A stretch of 64,000 bases of DNA from Qipengyuania vesicularis. Lineage in GTDB: Bacteria > Pseudomonadota > Alphaproteobacteria > Sphingomonadales > Sphingomonadaceae. The notes beneath the pieces were generated by a model. That model did not search any database, was not told the origin of the DNA, and worked only from the letters and a program-made list of their open reading frames with translations. The stretch spans positions 248,001-312,000 of the forward strand of contig NZ_JAIGNJ010000003.1 of NCBI RefSeq assembly GCF_019711415.1, given 5' to 3'. This document shows positions 26,369 to 35,318 of this stretch, piece by piece; position 1 is the stretch's first letter; every line of letters starts with the position of its first letter. Made by a program: the position numbers and the translations under genes.

Positions 26369-26980
26369 TTGACCAAGAGGCTCTCCATCTTTCCCCTGCC
26401 CGGCGCGATCCTGTTCCCGGGCCTGCAATTGCCCCTGCATATCTTCGAGCCGCGCTACCGCGAGCTGGTCGGGAGCGCGCTCGCCAAGGACCGACTGATC
26501 GGCATGGTGCAGCCGCAGCGCAATGCCGAAGGCTCCCCGCTGTACGCCGTGGGCTGCGTCGGACGGATCGGCGATGTCGAGGCGCTGGAGGATGGGCGCT
26601 ATAATATCGTGCTCGAGGGCGAGGCGCGTTTCCGTATCCTGCGCGAGCTCGAAGTGACCACCGCATTCCGGCAGGTCGAGGCCGAGATGATCGAGGATCG
26701 CGAGAGCGAGGTTCTTGCCAGCGTCGAGCGCGCAGGCTTCGAATTCGAAGCCAGACGTTTTGCCACAATGCAGGGCTATTCGGTCGACTGGGACTCGGTC
26801 GAGCGGCTGGATGACGAGACGCTGATCAACGGCGTCGCGCAGATCGCGCCTTTCGACAGCGCAGCCAAGCAGGCACTGCTGGAAGCCGAAAGCCTGTCCG
26901 ACCGCTGCGAATTGATGATCCAGCTGATGCAATTCTTCGCGCTGCGCGACGACGGCGACGAGATCGTCACCCTGCAATAG
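26369..26980 (+). CDS. LON N-terminal domain protein (203 aa)
   Basis: A stand-alone Lon substrate-binding domain without ATPase or protease parts. Hallmarks: LSIFPLPGAILFPGLQLPLHIFEPRYRELV, IGMVQPQ, GCVGRIGDVEALEDGRYNIVLEGEARFRI. Such proteins are widespread in alphaproteobacteria next to thioredoxin-like genes; function not settled, possibly peptide binding in proteostasis. No ATG exists near the start: TTG at 26369 (TKRLSIFP) fits the family N-terminus, while TTG at 26354 would overlap the cnoX stop. The adjacency to cnoX suggests a shared protein quality control operon. Confidence 0.85.
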   Translation: MTKRLSIFPLPGAILFPGLQLPLHIFEPRYRELVGSALAKDRLIGMVQPQRNAEGSPLYAVGCVGRIGDVEALEDGRYNIVLEGEARFRILRELEVTTAFRQVEAEMIEDRESEVLASVERAGFEFEARRFATMQGYSVDWDSVERLDDETLINGVAQIAPFDSAAKQALLEAESLSDRCELMIQLMQFFALRDDGDEIVTLQ

Positions 26981-27036
26981 GCAACTGCAATGTGCGAAGC
27001 GGAGTCGCATCTTAGCTCTTCGCTGTCGGGGAAGGG

Positions 27037-27052
27037 CGAACTAAACAGTTCG
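27037..27052. promoter_or_regulatory. Palindrome overlapping the ribosome binding region of the TetR gene
   Basis: CGAACT-AAAC-AGTTCG, a perfect 6-4-6 inverted repeat ending 2 nt before the TetR-family ATG at 27055. Binding there would block both transcription and translation initiation, so autorepression is likely (inference). Confidence 0.55.
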
Positions 27053-27054
27053 TT

Positions 27055-27696
27055 ATGAATGCGCCGCAATCCGAACTGACAAGGGCCGAGGCCACCCGGT
27101 TACGCATCCTCGATGCGGCGGCCGGCCTGTTCTGGAGGCGTAGCTTCCACGGTGTCTCGATCGACGAGATCGCCGCGCGGAGCGAAGTCAACAAGGCGAC
27201 AATCTATCGCTACTACCTCGACAAATCGGAGCTCGCCCTCGCGGCTATCGCACATAATGGCGACACCGTTCTCCAAGGAATTTTCGCTCCGGTTTTCGAG
27301 CATTACAGCTCCGCGGAAGACCGGCTGGAACGCGTCTTCTTGTGCCTCTACGAAGCGCACCGCGCGTTCGACGAACGCGAAGGCGACCTGTTCGGTTGCC
27401 CGATTGCCGGGCTCGCCCTTGAACTGGGACAAGACATGCCGGATCTGCGGGCCGAGGCGCAGAAGATCTTCGACAAGGTAGAGGCGCACATGCTCGAGAT
27501 AGCGATTTGCGCGCCGCAGCCGCGAGCTTCCGCTCGCGAGACCGCGCGCATGCTCGTCCAGCTTCTGCACGGGGCATTCACGTCCGCTCGGCTCTCGGTC
27601 GATCCCTTGCGCGTAGTCGATGCGGGTAATGCCGCGCTGATCCTGCTCGGAAGCGAGAGGCGTATCGCCATTCCCGAAGACAGGAGGATCTCATGA
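27055..27696 (+). CDS. TetR/AcrR family regulator (213 aa)
   Basis: Classical TetR helix-turn-helix at residues ~15-60: ATRLRILDAAAGLFWRRSFHGVSIDEIAARSEVNKATIYRYYLDKSELALAAI. The C-terminal domain with GCPIAGLALELGQDMPDLRAEAQKIFDK resembles the YxaF/LmrA group. Its stop overlaps the MAPEG gene start (ATGA), so the regulator probably controls itself and that membrane protein through the palindrome at 27037-27052. The inducer is unknown, possibly an electrophile or drug given the MAPEG partner. Confidence 0.9.
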   Translation: MNAPQSELTRAEATRLRILDAAAGLFWRRSFHGVSIDEIAARSEVNKATIYRYYLDKSELALAAIAHNGDTVLQGIFAPVFEHYSSAEDRLERVFLCLYEAHRAFDEREGDLFGCPIAGLALELGQDMPDLRAEAQKIFDKVEAHMLEIAICAPQPRASARETARMLVQLLHGAFTSARLSVDPLRVVDAGNAALILLGSERRIAIPEDRRIS

Positions 27697-28115
27697 ACCT
27701 GCCAATTTACAGCGCCCTTCTCGCTGCCTTCCTGGTGGTGCTCCAAGTCGGCCTGATGATGTCGGTGGGCTTTCACAGGCTCCAGGGCCAGTACATTGGC
27801 ATCGGCAACGACCGCCAACTCGAGCGTAAGGTGCGCCGCCATGGCAATCTAGCCGAGAATGCGGGCCTCTTCATTGCGGCGCTTGCTTTGCTGGAACTGA
27901 TCGTTGGTTCGACACAGGGAGTTCTCATACTGTGCATCGCATTCGCCGTCGTGCGCGCCGCCCATGCATTTGGCTTTTCATCGCTGGCCGGATCGCACGG
28001 CGACAATGTGACCGGCGGGCGCAGGGTTTTCGCTGTTGGTAGGATGATAGGCGCGTTCGGAACCGCGATCGTTGCAGTCGCAATCGCGGCGTCGATCATG
28101 ATCGCCTTGCTCTAA
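27693..28115 (+). CDS. MAPEG family membrane protein (140 aa)
   Basis: Four predicted membrane helices and the MAPEG signature RKVRRHGNLAENAGLFIAALALLELI. MAPEG proteins include microsomal glutathione transferases and eicosanoid enzymes; bacterial members may conjugate glutathione to hydrophobic electrophiles. Translationally coupled to the upstream TetR regulator, which fits inducible detoxification. AGGAGG-like GGAGGATCTC lies ~7 nt before the ATG. The stop overlaps the convergent marC stop within CTAA. Confidence 0.88.
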   Translation: MNLPIYSALLAAFLVVLQVGLMMSVGFHRLQGQYIGIGNDRQLERKVRRHGNLAENAGLFIAALALLELIVGSTQGVLILCIAFAVVRAAHAFGFSSLAGSHGDNVTGGRRVFAVGRMIGAFGTAIVAVAIAASIMIALL

Positions 28116-28735
28116 ATCCCGAAGCTGCCTTTCAGCCCATCGATCACATATTGCGCAGCAAGCGCTGCCAGGAGCACGCCCAAAAGGCGCGTGATGACGG
28201 CTTCGACCCGGTCGCCGAACAGCTTCATGAGCGGGCCGGCAGCGACCAGCGCGAGCATCGTAAGGAAGAGCACCGAGGCCAATGCTCCGAGCACGACGAG
28301 CGATTCCTCGGTGCCGTCCGCTTCGTTCATCAGCAGCATGATCGCGGCGATCGCTCCGGGGCCGGCCAGCATCGGCATGGCCATGGGGAAGACCGAAACG
28401 TCTTCCACCTCGGGAGTGGCGGCGACCTTCTCCGCCCGCTCCTCGCGGCGCTGGGTGCGCTTCTCGAAAACCATCTCAAAGGCGATCCAAAAGAGCATGA
28501 AACCGCCCGCGATACGGAAGCTGTTGAGCTCGATATGAAGTGCCCCGAGCAGGTCTTCGCCGAACAGGGCGAAGATCAGCAGGATAATGCCCGCGATAAA
28601 TGTCGCGCGGATCGCCATGTTGCGGCGCTGTGCCTGCGTGGCGCCCTTTGTCAGACCGGCATAGATCGGAGCGCAGCCCGGTGGGTCGATCACCACGAAG
28701 AGCGTAATGAAGGCGGAGATGAAGAGCTGGGTCAT
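28112..28735 (-). CDS. MarC family integral membrane protein (207 aa)
   Basis: Six-helix MarC/YchE/YhgN protein: FISAFITLFVVIDPPGCAPIYAGLT at the start, FRIAGGFMLFWIAFEMVFEKR, SVFPMAMPMLAGPGAIAAIMLLM, RLLGVLLAALAAQYVIDGL at the end. Once thought to be linked to multiple antibiotic resistance, the role is unproven. ATG at 28735 is selected; upstream in-frame residues are arginine-rich and non-family-like. It follows the NTF2-like lipoprotein gene by 4 nt on the same strand, at the end of a run folD-lipoprotein-marC. Confidence 0.9.
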   Translation of the reverse strand: MTQLFISAFITLFVVIDPPGCAPIYAGLTKGATQAQRRNMAIRATFIAGIILLIFALFGEDLLGALHIELNSFRIAGGFMLFWIAFEMVFEKRTQRREERAEKVAATPEVEDVSVFPMAMPMLAGPGAIAAIMLLMNEADGTEESLVVLGALASVLFLTMLALVAAGPLMKLFGDRVEAVITRLLGVLLAALAAQYVIDGLKGSFGI

Positions 28736-28739
28736 GGCG

Positions 28740-29450
28740 TCACCCGCATGTCGGCGCCTCGGCTCCTTCGGGAGCTTGTGGAGCATCGGCCTGCCGGCGG
28801 AAAATCTCCACCATTTCGTCACCCTGCTTTACGGAGACCATGAAAGTCCGCGAGCAGTCGGGCGCGATGCGTGTAGCCCATGCAAGGCTGCCGTCGGCGG
28901 AATTGCCTGCCGAATGATCGGCAGAGGGCGTCGGCACGAAGCGCGATGCGCGCGGGGACGAGCAATCGGCGACATTGGCCGGGATCAGCTCCGGCTGGAC
29001 GTGATCGTCCTCGAGCTCGAAGCCCTGATCGACGACCCAGCGATATTCGCCATCGGCCTGCCGTTCCCAGATCGTGGCAAACCGGCCCTTGCGTCCACTG
29101 GGATAGGTGGCTGGGCCAGTAGATAGCGCGTAGTCTCCGCTGCAGCTCGACCAGACGAGATCGGGACCCCAGACGATCGGCTCGGCCGGATCGGGCACGT
29201 CCTTGAGCGCTTCCTGTACGAGGACGATTCCCGGCGAAGCCATCACGGCATCATCGGTCGCGTAATGGCGAAACGCGGTCCAGGTGCCTTCATCCCGGGC
29301 CATGCGCGCGAAGGCGAGCTCGGTGGCGATGACCTTGCCTGGATTGGCTACGGGCTGGAGGAAACGGCCGTAGCGCTCACGCGGAGCCTGCGGCCCCATG
29401 CAAGCCGCAACGGCGAGCGCGGTCAAGCAGGCAAGGGCGTGGCGCAGCAT
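28740..29450 (-). CDS. Lipoprotein with SnoaL/NTF2-like domain (236 aa)
   Basis: Lipobox LAVAAC near residue 16, then ATELAFARMARDEGTWTAFRHYATDDAVMASPG and later DLVWSSCSGDYALSTGPATYPSGRKGRFATIWERQADGEYRWVVDQGFEL, the pattern of DUF4440/SnoaL-like cone folds often found as exported proteins in sphingomonads. The C-terminal third carries three cysteines (ADCSSP, PDCSRT, PTCG). Function unknown. The ATG at 29450 overlaps the folD stop (TGATG), so translation is coupled to folD, though no folate role is evident. Confidence 0.75.
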   Translation of the reverse strand: MLRHALACLTALAVAACMGPQAPRERYGRFLQPVANPGKVIATELAFARMARDEGTWTAFRHYATDDAVMASPGIVLVQEALKDVPDPAEPIVWGPDLVWSSCSGDYALSTGPATYPSGRKGRFATIWERQADGEYRWVVDQGFELEDDHVQPELIPANVADCSSPRASRFVPTPSADHSAGNSADGSLAWATRIAPDCSRTFMVSVKQGDEMVEIFRRQADAPQAPEGAEAPTCG

Positions 29451-30343
29451 CAGAGCTCTTCCGGAACGTCGAAACCGGCATTGCGGTAGGCCGCGACCAG
29501 CGTGTTGCGCAGCAGCACCGCGATGGTCATCGGCCCGACACCGCCCGGCACCGGAGTGATCGCGCTGGCAACGCCCTGCGCTGCCGCATAGTCGACATCG
29601 CCGACCAGCCGCCCCTTCTGCTCGCCCTCTGCAGGCGGCAGGCGGTTGATGCCGACGTCGATCACCGTAGCACCGTCCTTGAGCCATTCGGCCTTCACCA
29701 TCTCCGCGCGGCCGACTGCGGCGACGACGATGTCCGCGCGCTTGACCACGGCGGGCAAGTCCTTCGTCCGGCTGTGCGCGATCGTGACGGTGGCATTGGC
29801 ATCGAGCAGCAGCTGCGCCATCGGCTTGCCGACGATGTTCGAGCGACCGATGACGACCGCTTCGAGACCGGAAAGATCGCCCAGGCGATCGGTCAGCAAC
29901 ATCATGCAGCCAAGCGGCGTGCAGGGGACGAAGCCACTCTGCCCCACCGCAAGGCGACCGGCATTGGTGACGTGGAAACCGTCGACATCCTTGTCCGGGC
30001 TGATGCTTGCGATAACCGCCTGTTCGTCGAGATGGTCGGGCAGTGGCAGCTGGACGAGGATACCGTCCACCGCATCGTCATTGTTGAGCTGGTCGACCAG
30101 CGCCAGCAGGTCAGCCTCTGACGTATCGGCGGGCAGGCGGTGCTCGAAGCTTGCCATGCCCGCGGCGACCGTCGCCTTGTGCTTGGAGCCTACATAGACC
30201 TGGCTCGCGGGATCTTCGCCCACAAGCACCACGGCAAGGCCCGCTTTGCGGCCCGCCTTGCTTGCGAACTGCAAAGCGAGTGCCCCGACCCGCTCGCGCA
30301 GCAGCGCTGCAAAGGCTTTCCCGTCGATCCGCTCGGCGGTCAT
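29450..30343 (-). CDS. folD: Bifunctional methylenetetrahydrofolate dehydrogenase/cyclohydrolase FolD
   Basis: 297 residues, full length. Interconverts 5,10-methylene-, methenyl- and 10-formyl-THF using NADP. Family blocks: [23 protein letters not shown] (with the catalytic lysine in YVxxKxK), [52 protein letters not shown] (NADP site) and [17 protein letters not shown]. The ATG at 30343 overlaps the yggT stop by 4 nt. yggT-folD-lipoprotein-marC are all on the minus strand and closely spaced, suggesting one transcript. Confidence 0.97.
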   Translation of the reverse strand: MTAERIDGKAFAALLRERVGALALQFASKAGRKAGLAVVLVGEDPASQVYVGSKHKATVAAGMASFEHRLPADTSEADLLALVDQLNNDDAVDGILVQLPLPDHLDEQAVIASISPDKDVDGFHVTNAGRLAVGQSGFVPCTPLGCMMLLTDRLGDLSGLEAVVIGRSNIVGKPMAQLLLDANATVTIAHSRTKDLPAVVKRADIVVAAVGRAEMVKAEWLKDGATVIDVGINRLPPAEGEQKGRLVGDVDYAAAQGVASAITPVPGGVGPMTIAVLLRNTLVAAYRNAGFDVPEEL

Positions 30344-30624
30344 GCGCCGAGAATGATGTTGCGCAGAACAATCAGGATGATCTGCAGGAGGATGATCACG
30401 ACGAGCGGCGAGAAGTCGATCGCTCCTGTATTCGGCATCAGTTTTCGAATGGGCCTCAGGACAGGATCGAGCAGCCGGTTGATGGCTTCGTAGAAGCTCA
30501 TCAGGAATTCGTTGCGTCCGACCACGTTGAAGGCGAACAAAAGGCCGATGATGAACTGGATGATGATCAGCATCACGAAGATGGACGCGATCATGTCTAT
30601 GATCTGGTAGAGGGTGATGAGCAC
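30340..30624 (-). CDS. YggT family membrane protein (94 aa)
   Basis: Two hydrophobic helices flanking the conserved amphipathic loop [37 protein letters not shown], which is the YggT signature. Relatives have been linked to cell division, osmotic tolerance and SepF-like contexts, but function is unproven. GTG at 30624 is the start. Overlaps folD by 4 nt. Confidence 0.9.
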   Translation of the reverse strand: MLITLYQIIDMIASIFVMLIIIQFIIGLLFAFNVVGRNEFLMSFYEAINRLLDPVLRPIRKLMPNTGAIDFSPLVVIILLQIILIVLRNIILGA

Positions 30625-30700
30625 TTCGGTTTAATCCCGTGTGATGTGAAGCAATCCCGTTGCACCTGCCTCTACAAGAGGTGCGACATGCTCGCCACCC

Positions 30701-31609
30701 CTAAGCTTTGCTTATCAAGGTCCCCGCACCGCGCGCGGTGAAGAATTCGAGCAGCATGGCATGCGGCACGCGTCCGTCGAGGACGACAGCCGCCTCGCAT
30801 CCTGCCTCCACTGCGCGGACGCAGGTTTCGAGCTTGGGGATCATGCCGCCGCTGATCGTCCCGTCTTCGCGTAATCTGGCGATGTCCGCCGGCGAAAGGT
30901 CGGTCAGAAGCTTACCCTGCTTGTCGAGCACGCCGTCGACATCGGTCAGCAGCAACAGCCTTGCCGCTCCGAGAGCCGCTGCGAGCGCGCCAGCCATGGT
31001 GTCGGCGTTGATATTGTAGGTATGGCCGTCCTCACCGCTGCCGATGGGGGCGACGACCGGGATCATGCCTGCAGCAGTGGCGGTCTCGATGATGGTGGTG
31101 TCGACAGCGCAGGGTTCACCCACGAAGCCGAGGTCGAGCGCCTTCTCGATATTGCTTCCCGGGTCCCTCGTCGTGCGCTCCAGCTTGCGCGCGGTGACGA
31201 GGCCGCCGTCCTTGCCCGAAAGGCCCACCGCCTTGCCACCGGCGCGCGCGATCGACCCGACGATAGCCTTGTTGATCGCGCCCGAGAGGACCATCTCCGC
31301 CACTTCGGCGGTCGCCTTGTCGGTGACACGTAACCCGTCGACGAAGCGCGTCTCCACGCCCAGCTTCTCCAGCATCGCCCCGATCTGCGGTCCGCCGCCA
31401 TGGACGACGACCGGATTGATCCCTACCGCCTTCAGCAGCACCACGTCCTCGGCGAATTCGCGCGCCGCGTCATCGTCGCCCATGGCGTTGCCGCCGTATT
31501 TCACGACGAAGCTCTTGCCGGCATAGCGCTGGAAATAGGGCAGTGCCTCGATCAGCGTCTGCGCCTTGCTGCTGGCGTCGCGCATTTCGGTGGGGTCGGT
31601 ATGGGTCAT
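30701..31609 (-). CDS. argB: Acetylglutamate kinase
   Basis: Second enzyme of arginine biosynthesis, phosphorylating N-acetylglutamate. 302 residues from ATG at 31609 ([11 protein letters not shown]). Family motifs: [11 protein letters not shown] (ATP lysine), [109 protein letters not shown] at 31669 would add 20 residues; neither start has a strong ribosome binding site. Arginine feedback residues cannot be judged. No other arg gene is adjacent. Confidence 0.96.
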   Translation of the reverse strand: MTHTDPTEMRDASSKAQTLIEALPYFQRYAGKSFVVKYGGNAMGDDDAAREFAEDVVLLKAVGINPVVVHGGGPQIGAMLEKLGVETRFVDGLRVTDKATAEVAEMVLSGAINKAIVGSIARAGGKAVGLSGKDGGLVTARKLERTTRDPGSNIEKALDLGFVGEPCAVDTTIIETATAAGMIPVVAPIGSGEDGHTYNINADTMAGALAAALGAARLLLLTDVDGVLDKQGKLLTDLSPADIARLREDGTISGGMIPKLETCVRAVEAGCEAAVVLDGRVPHAMLLEFFTARGAGTLISKA

Positions 31610-31694
31610 CGAATGGAAAACGCCTGCGCTGAGACCGGGAATGGACAACGCAGGCGTTAGCTTGCTCACCGCAGGGGCGAAAGAAATTTAAGGT

Positions 31695-31994
31695 TTACTC
31701 GGTCGTGTCGGAACTGGTGACAACTTTCGCTTCGCCGCCTTCGGCGGAGATCGTCGTGTCGTCTTCCGCGCCGTTGACAGCAGGCAGATCGTCTTCGCCG
31801 CCTTCGACTGCGCCGACATCCTGATAGAGCCGCTCTTCCTGCGACGTCGTCGCGTAGTCGGGGATTTCCTCGGGACCATCTTCGGTCACAAGCATGAAGA
31901 AAAGGCCGATAGCGACGATCGCGAAGACCACGATCACGCCCACCCACATCGTGCGGGTTCCGGGAGCCTTGCTGTCGGGGACGGGGTCGTTCAT
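31695..31994 (-). CDS. Small single-pass membrane protein with acidic tail (99 aa)
   Basis: A short N-terminal cytoplasmic part (NDPVPDSKAPGTRT), one transmembrane helix (MWVGVIVVFAIVAIGLFFMLV) and a long acidic, Thr/Ser-ended tail probably in the periplasm (EDGPEEIPDYATTSQEERLYQDVG and beyond). AAGGAGAAAT precedes the ATG at 31994. No known domain; similar short proteins are common in sphingomonads but I cannot name a family. 85 nt upstream of argB, perhaps the same transcript. Confidence 0.7.
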   Translation of the reverse strand: MNDPVPDSKAPGTRTMWVGVIVVFAIVAIGLFFMLVTEDGPEEIPDYATTSQEERLYQDVGAVEGGEDDLPAVNGAEDDTTISAEGGEAKVVTSSDTTE

Positions 31995-32095
31995 GGTTCG
32001 ATTTCTCCTTGGTCTGTCTGAATAATGGCCCGAAAGCGGCAGCGTTCCGACGATGGCCCTTCCCGCAGCTACTTTAATGACTACAGTGCGCGGCC

Positions 32096-32734
32096 ATGAG
32101 ACAGTCTCTCTTGCTCGCTCCGCTTGCCCTCGCAGGCTGCGCCTCCACTCCCGATGTGGCCCAGCTCCCGCCCAGCCAGGAGGCTTTCTGGGACGCGCTC
32201 CAAAGCCATTGCGGCAAGGCCTACCAAGGCTCTCTGGCGAGCAGCGACGCGCGCGATGCGGACTGGCAAGGCCGCGCAATGATCGCGCATTGGGCCGAGT
32301 GCAGCGAGACGCGCGTCGCGATTGCCTTCCATGTAGAGACGGAGATGGAGTATGCGGTCGGTGAAGCCGTCTGGGACCGCAGCCGCACCTGGCTCGTCAC
32401 CCGCACCGCCGAGGGCCTGCGCCTCAAGCACGATCACCGCCACGAGGATGGCGAGGAAGATGCGGTCACGCAGTATGGCGGCGACACGCTCTCAGCCGGC
32501 ACGGCACGGGTTCAGGACTTCCCGGTCGATGCCTTTTCTATCGCCATGTTCGAGCGTGAGGGGCTCGATGCGTCGCTGACAAATGTCTGGCGGGTAGAGG
32601 TGGATCCGGCAGGTTCGAGCGGCGCGCCCTTTGCCTACCAGCTCACCCGGCGCAACGACCCCACCCGCCTGTTCCGTGTCGAATTCGATGCAAGCGAGCC
32701 GGTTCCGGCACCGCCACCTGCCTGGGGTTGGTAG
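32096..32734 (+). CDS. Predicted lipoprotein, unknown function (212 aa)
   Basis: Signal peptide with lipobox LAGC (Cys15, RQSLLLAPLALAGCAS). The mature part begins with PPSQEAFWDALQSHCGKAYQG, then RAMIAHWAECSETRVAIAFHVE, RTWLVTRTAEGLRLKHDHRHEDGEED, and ends in a proline-rich tail. This looks like a beta-rich lipocalin-like exported protein family of Erythrobacter/Sphingomonas species; no named function. It is transcribed alone, convergent with the NTF2-like gene one base away. Confidence 0.75.
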   Translation: MRQSLLLAPLALAGCASTPDVAQLPPSQEAFWDALQSHCGKAYQGSLASSDARDADWQGRAMIAHWAECSETRVAIAFHVETEMEYAVGEAVWDRSRTWLVTRTAEGLRLKHDHRHEDGEEDAVTQYGGDTLSAGTARVQDFPVDAFSIAMFEREGLDASLTNVWRVEVDPAGSSGAPFAYQLTRRNDPTRLFRVEFDASEPVPAPPPAWGW

Positions 32735-32735
32735 G

Positions 32736-33278
32736 CTAGTCCTTCTCAAGACCTTCTGGCGGATAGGCGGGCGCAGGACCGTGATCGATACTCAGGCTTT
32801 CCAATAGCCGGAAGCGCTCCTCGTCCGGCATCCATTGCCAGATGTGGAGATAGCGACCGCCGCCGGTCTGGACCCAGCCGATGTCCTGTCCGCGCCATTC
32901 CAGGAAGGTGTGATGCGCCTCTTCCAGCGCGCCCCAGCTGCCCAGCTTCTTGATTGTCCGGCTTCCCGGGACGAGCAGGCGACGGTTCTTGTAACCTTCC
33001 GCATCGCCGCCCGGTGCGCGACGCGCGCATTGCTTGCGGGCGCTTTGAATCATCTGATCGGCACTGCTTGCGGGCAGGCCCCCAAGATCGTGGATCATCC
33101 GGTAATCCGGGTGCAACAGATCGGCGACCGCATCTGGATCGCAGCCTTCGAAGAAGCCCCAGAACAACTGCGCATCGTTGGCTTCGATCCGCTCGACCAT
33201 CTCTTCCCCGGTCGGCATGGCGGCAGATCCGGCAAGAGGGGCAGCTTGCGCAAGGATTAAGGCAGCCAGTGTTTTCAT
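32736..33278 (-). CDS. Exported DUF4440/NTF2-like protein (180 aa)
   Basis: Signal peptide (MKTLAALILAQAAPLAGSAA) followed by an NTF2-like cone fold: EMVERIEANDAQLFWGFFEGCDPDAVADLLHPDYRMIHDLGG, and TFLEWRGQDIGWVQTGGGRYLHIWQWMPDEERFRLLES. A small-molecule binding or enzymatic role is possible; the family is too diverse to say. It is monocistronic on the minus strand. Confidence 0.75.
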   Translation of the reverse strand: MKTLAALILAQAAPLAGSAAMPTGEEMVERIEANDAQLFWGFFEGCDPDAVADLLHPDYRMIHDLGGLPASSADQMIQSARKQCARRAPGGDAEGYKNRRLLVPGSRTIKKLGSWGALEEAHHTFLEWRGQDIGWVQTGGGRYLHIWQWMPDEERFRLLESLSIDHGPAPAYPPEGLEKD

Positions 33279-33333
33279 GATCTTATCTCTCGTCCTACGG
33301 TGTATTGCCTACATAGGACACGACGAGATCGCG

Positions 33334-34260
33334 TCAACCTCCCCGACTCATTCGCGCGTCGATCTCCTCCGCCAGCGAAGCGTAATCCTTGTGACCGGTG
33401 ACTGGCTCGACCCGCTCGGCCCACATGTGGTCTATCGCCTCGACGACCGACGATGGCAGGACCTTGCTGTCGCTGCCCTTGGCCTGGACCTTGGAAGAAT
33501 CGCTGGCCGCCGGAATGCCGAGATGCTCCTCCATCGCGTTGCATACCATCGCATCATCGAAGCGATCCTTGTGCGCGACCATAAACTCGCGCGAGGCGCA
33601 GTGCGCCACCATGGCCACCTGTTTCTCGTCGACATCGATGCCCAGGAAGCCGGCCACCTTGCGGATCATCGCCGGCTGGTTCTTCGCTGCCCAGCGATAG
33701 GTGACGAGCAGTGTGTCCGGTTCTTCGCGACGCGCATACCAGCTCAGCAAATGCGTAAAGTAGTCGCAGCCGCCCGGACCGCCGCCCAGCCAGAAAGGCA
33801 TGAAGTCCTCGAGCGAGATCGACCCATGTTCCATGTGCCAGCCGTCGAAGAACCGATAGAGCGAGACATAGGTCTCATGCGGATCGCGCAGGGTCACGAT
33901 GTAGCGCGAGCCCGACGGCAGGCGCTCATATTCGCGATGGCTCTTGAAACCGCGAGGCTGTGCCCGCTGCGGCACATTGACGTGGAAGTCGAGCAGGGTT
34001 GCCGTATCCTCCCACGGGGTCATCCGGCTGATGTCGTCGAAATCCATGTCGGTTTCGCCGGTCGCCGCCACCATGCGCAGCTGGTGGAACATCTGCTGGG
34101 TCATGGTCGTGCCGCTCTTGGCCCAGCTGGTGATGAAGACATCATCCGGTTCGGAGTCGATCCCGTGATGTGGCTGAAGCTCGGTCACTTCCGCCATCGC
34201 GCCGAAGTTTATCCCGGCTTCCTCCACGGTCCGCGCGCGGCGGCCAAGCCCAAGCACCAT
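33334..34260 (-). CDS. Sulfotransferase domain protein (308 aa)
   Basis: PAPS-dependent sulfotransferase fold. The 5'-phosphosulfate loop is DVFITSWAKSGTTMTQQM (residues 41-58) and the 3'-phosphate site is SRYIVTLRDPHETYVSLYRFF. A cytosolic-type enzyme without signal peptide or TM. Acceptor unknown: sphingomonads may sulfate lipids, phenols or polysaccharides. ATG at 34260 has GGGGAGGGGAA just upstream. No PAPS-synthesis genes are adjacent. Confidence 0.88.
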   Translation of the reverse strand: MVLGLGRRARTVEEAGINFGAMAEVTELQPHHGIDSEPDDVFITSWAKSGTTMTQQMFHQLRMVAATGETDMDFDDISRMTPWEDTATLLDFHVNVPQRAQPRGFKSHREYERLPSGSRYIVTLRDPHETYVSLYRFFDGWHMEHGSISLEDFMPFWLGGGPGGCDYFTHLLSWYARREEPDTLLVTYRWAAKNQPAMIRKVAGFLGIDVDEKQVAMVAHCASREFMVAHKDRFDDAMVCNAMEEHLGIPAASDSSKVQAKGSDSKVLPSSVVEAIDHMWAERVEPVTGHKDYASLAEEIDARMSRGG

Positions 34261-34457
34261 GTTCCCCTCCCCCGAAATGAGGCGACCCGGCGCATGCGAG
34301 AATAGCAAGCCTACGTCGAACAGGGAAGCGGCGCTCCGTGCACGCACGAAACCGACAGGTGACTACATCCCGGCGATAGCGCAGGCGCTTGTAAGATTTG
34401 GCTTTCCGTCGCGGAGAAGGTATCGTCACGGGCGGTATTCCTAGGGGAGGGCACAGA

Positions 34458-34892
34458 ATGAGCGACGACACCCGCAATCTCGAAGGCGACCGCGTGCGGA
34501 TGGGCAGCGAACCTGCGCGCTTCGGTGACCGCCCGCCGCCGCAGCGAGGCGGTGACAATGGCTTCGACCTCAATCGCCCGACGATCGTCAACCTACTCTA
34601 TCTCGCCAGCTTCCTCACCGGCATCACCGGCCTCGTCGGCATCGTGCTCGCCCATGTCTGGCAGGACGATCGCGAGAACGAGGCGTGGATGGAATCGCAC
34701 CTGACCTATCTCATCCGCACCTTCTGGATCGGCTTTCTCGCCAGCATCGTGGCCTTCGTCCTCAGCGTGATCCTGATCGGCTTGCTGCTGTTCCCGGTGA
34801 TCGCCATTTGGTTCGGCGCGCGCAGCGTGGTGAGCCTGATGAAGGCCCAAAAACGCGAGCCGATGCCCGACCCCAAGACGCTGCTGATCTAG
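34458..34892 (+). CDS. DUF4870-like small membrane protein (144 aa)
   Basis: Hydrophilic N-terminus of ~45 residues, then three hydrophobic segments: VNLLYLASFLTGITGLVGIVLAHVW, a linker with LTYLIRTFWIGFLASIVAFVLSVILIG and LLLFPVIAIWFGARSVVSLMKA. The arrangement (N)LLYL..FLTGI..hVGhhLAhhW..HLTYLIRT is that of DUF4870 proteins. AGGGGAGG lies about 8 nt before the ATG. TAG stop overlaps the convergent DUF465 stop within CTAG. Confidence 0.82.
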   Translation: MSDDTRNLEGDRVRMGSEPARFGDRPPPQRGGDNGFDLNRPTIVNLLYLASFLTGITGLVGIVLAHVWQDDRENEAWMESHLTYLIRTFWIGFLASIVAFVLSVILIGLLLFPVIAIWFGARSVVSLMKAQKREPMPDPKTLLI

Positions 34893-35137
34893 GCGCGCGC
34901 CTGCGCCACGATGGCGGTGATCTCGTCGAGCAGGGCGAGGCGCTGCTTCTTGAGCGTCTCGAACCGCTCGTCGCTGGCCGCCTCGGTCTCGGCCTCGATC
35001 CGGTGCACCTGGCGGTTCACCTCGTGATATTCGTCGGCTAGCCGCGCGTAATGCGCATCCTCCTGCTTGAGACGCGTCACCAGGTCGCGATCGCGCGCGA
35101 AGATGGTCGTCAGTTCATTGGGCGTATGCTGCGACAT
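34889..35137 (-). CDS. YdcH/DUF465 family coiled-coil protein (82 aa)
   Basis: A short helical protein: FARDRDLVTRLKQEDAHYARLADEYHEVNRQVHRIEAETEAASDERFETLKKQRLALLDEITAIV, the DUF465 pattern of two coiled-coil helices with the HxRLxxEYHEVNRxVHRxE core. Unknown function. ATG at 35137 fits the family start; upstream in-frame residues are rejected as they bear no family features. Confidence 0.9.
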   Translation of the reverse strand: MSQHTPNELTTIFARDRDLVTRLKQEDAHYARLADEYHEVNRQVHRIEAETEAASDERFETLKKQRLALLDEITAIVAQARA

Positions 35138-35318
35138 GAGGCTGGTCCTTTTGCTGTCTGTTGCTGAACGGGATAGCGCGACTGGTCCGGCCCGGCTTTG
35201 CGCCAGATCAAAAACCGAGCACGCCAGATCGCGGAGTTCGGCGAGGCTTTCCCCGGGCGCACGGGGGGTTGCGCGCTTTGCGCTAGGCTCAAGGCGCGGA
35301 GGCGGATAGCCTGATTGC

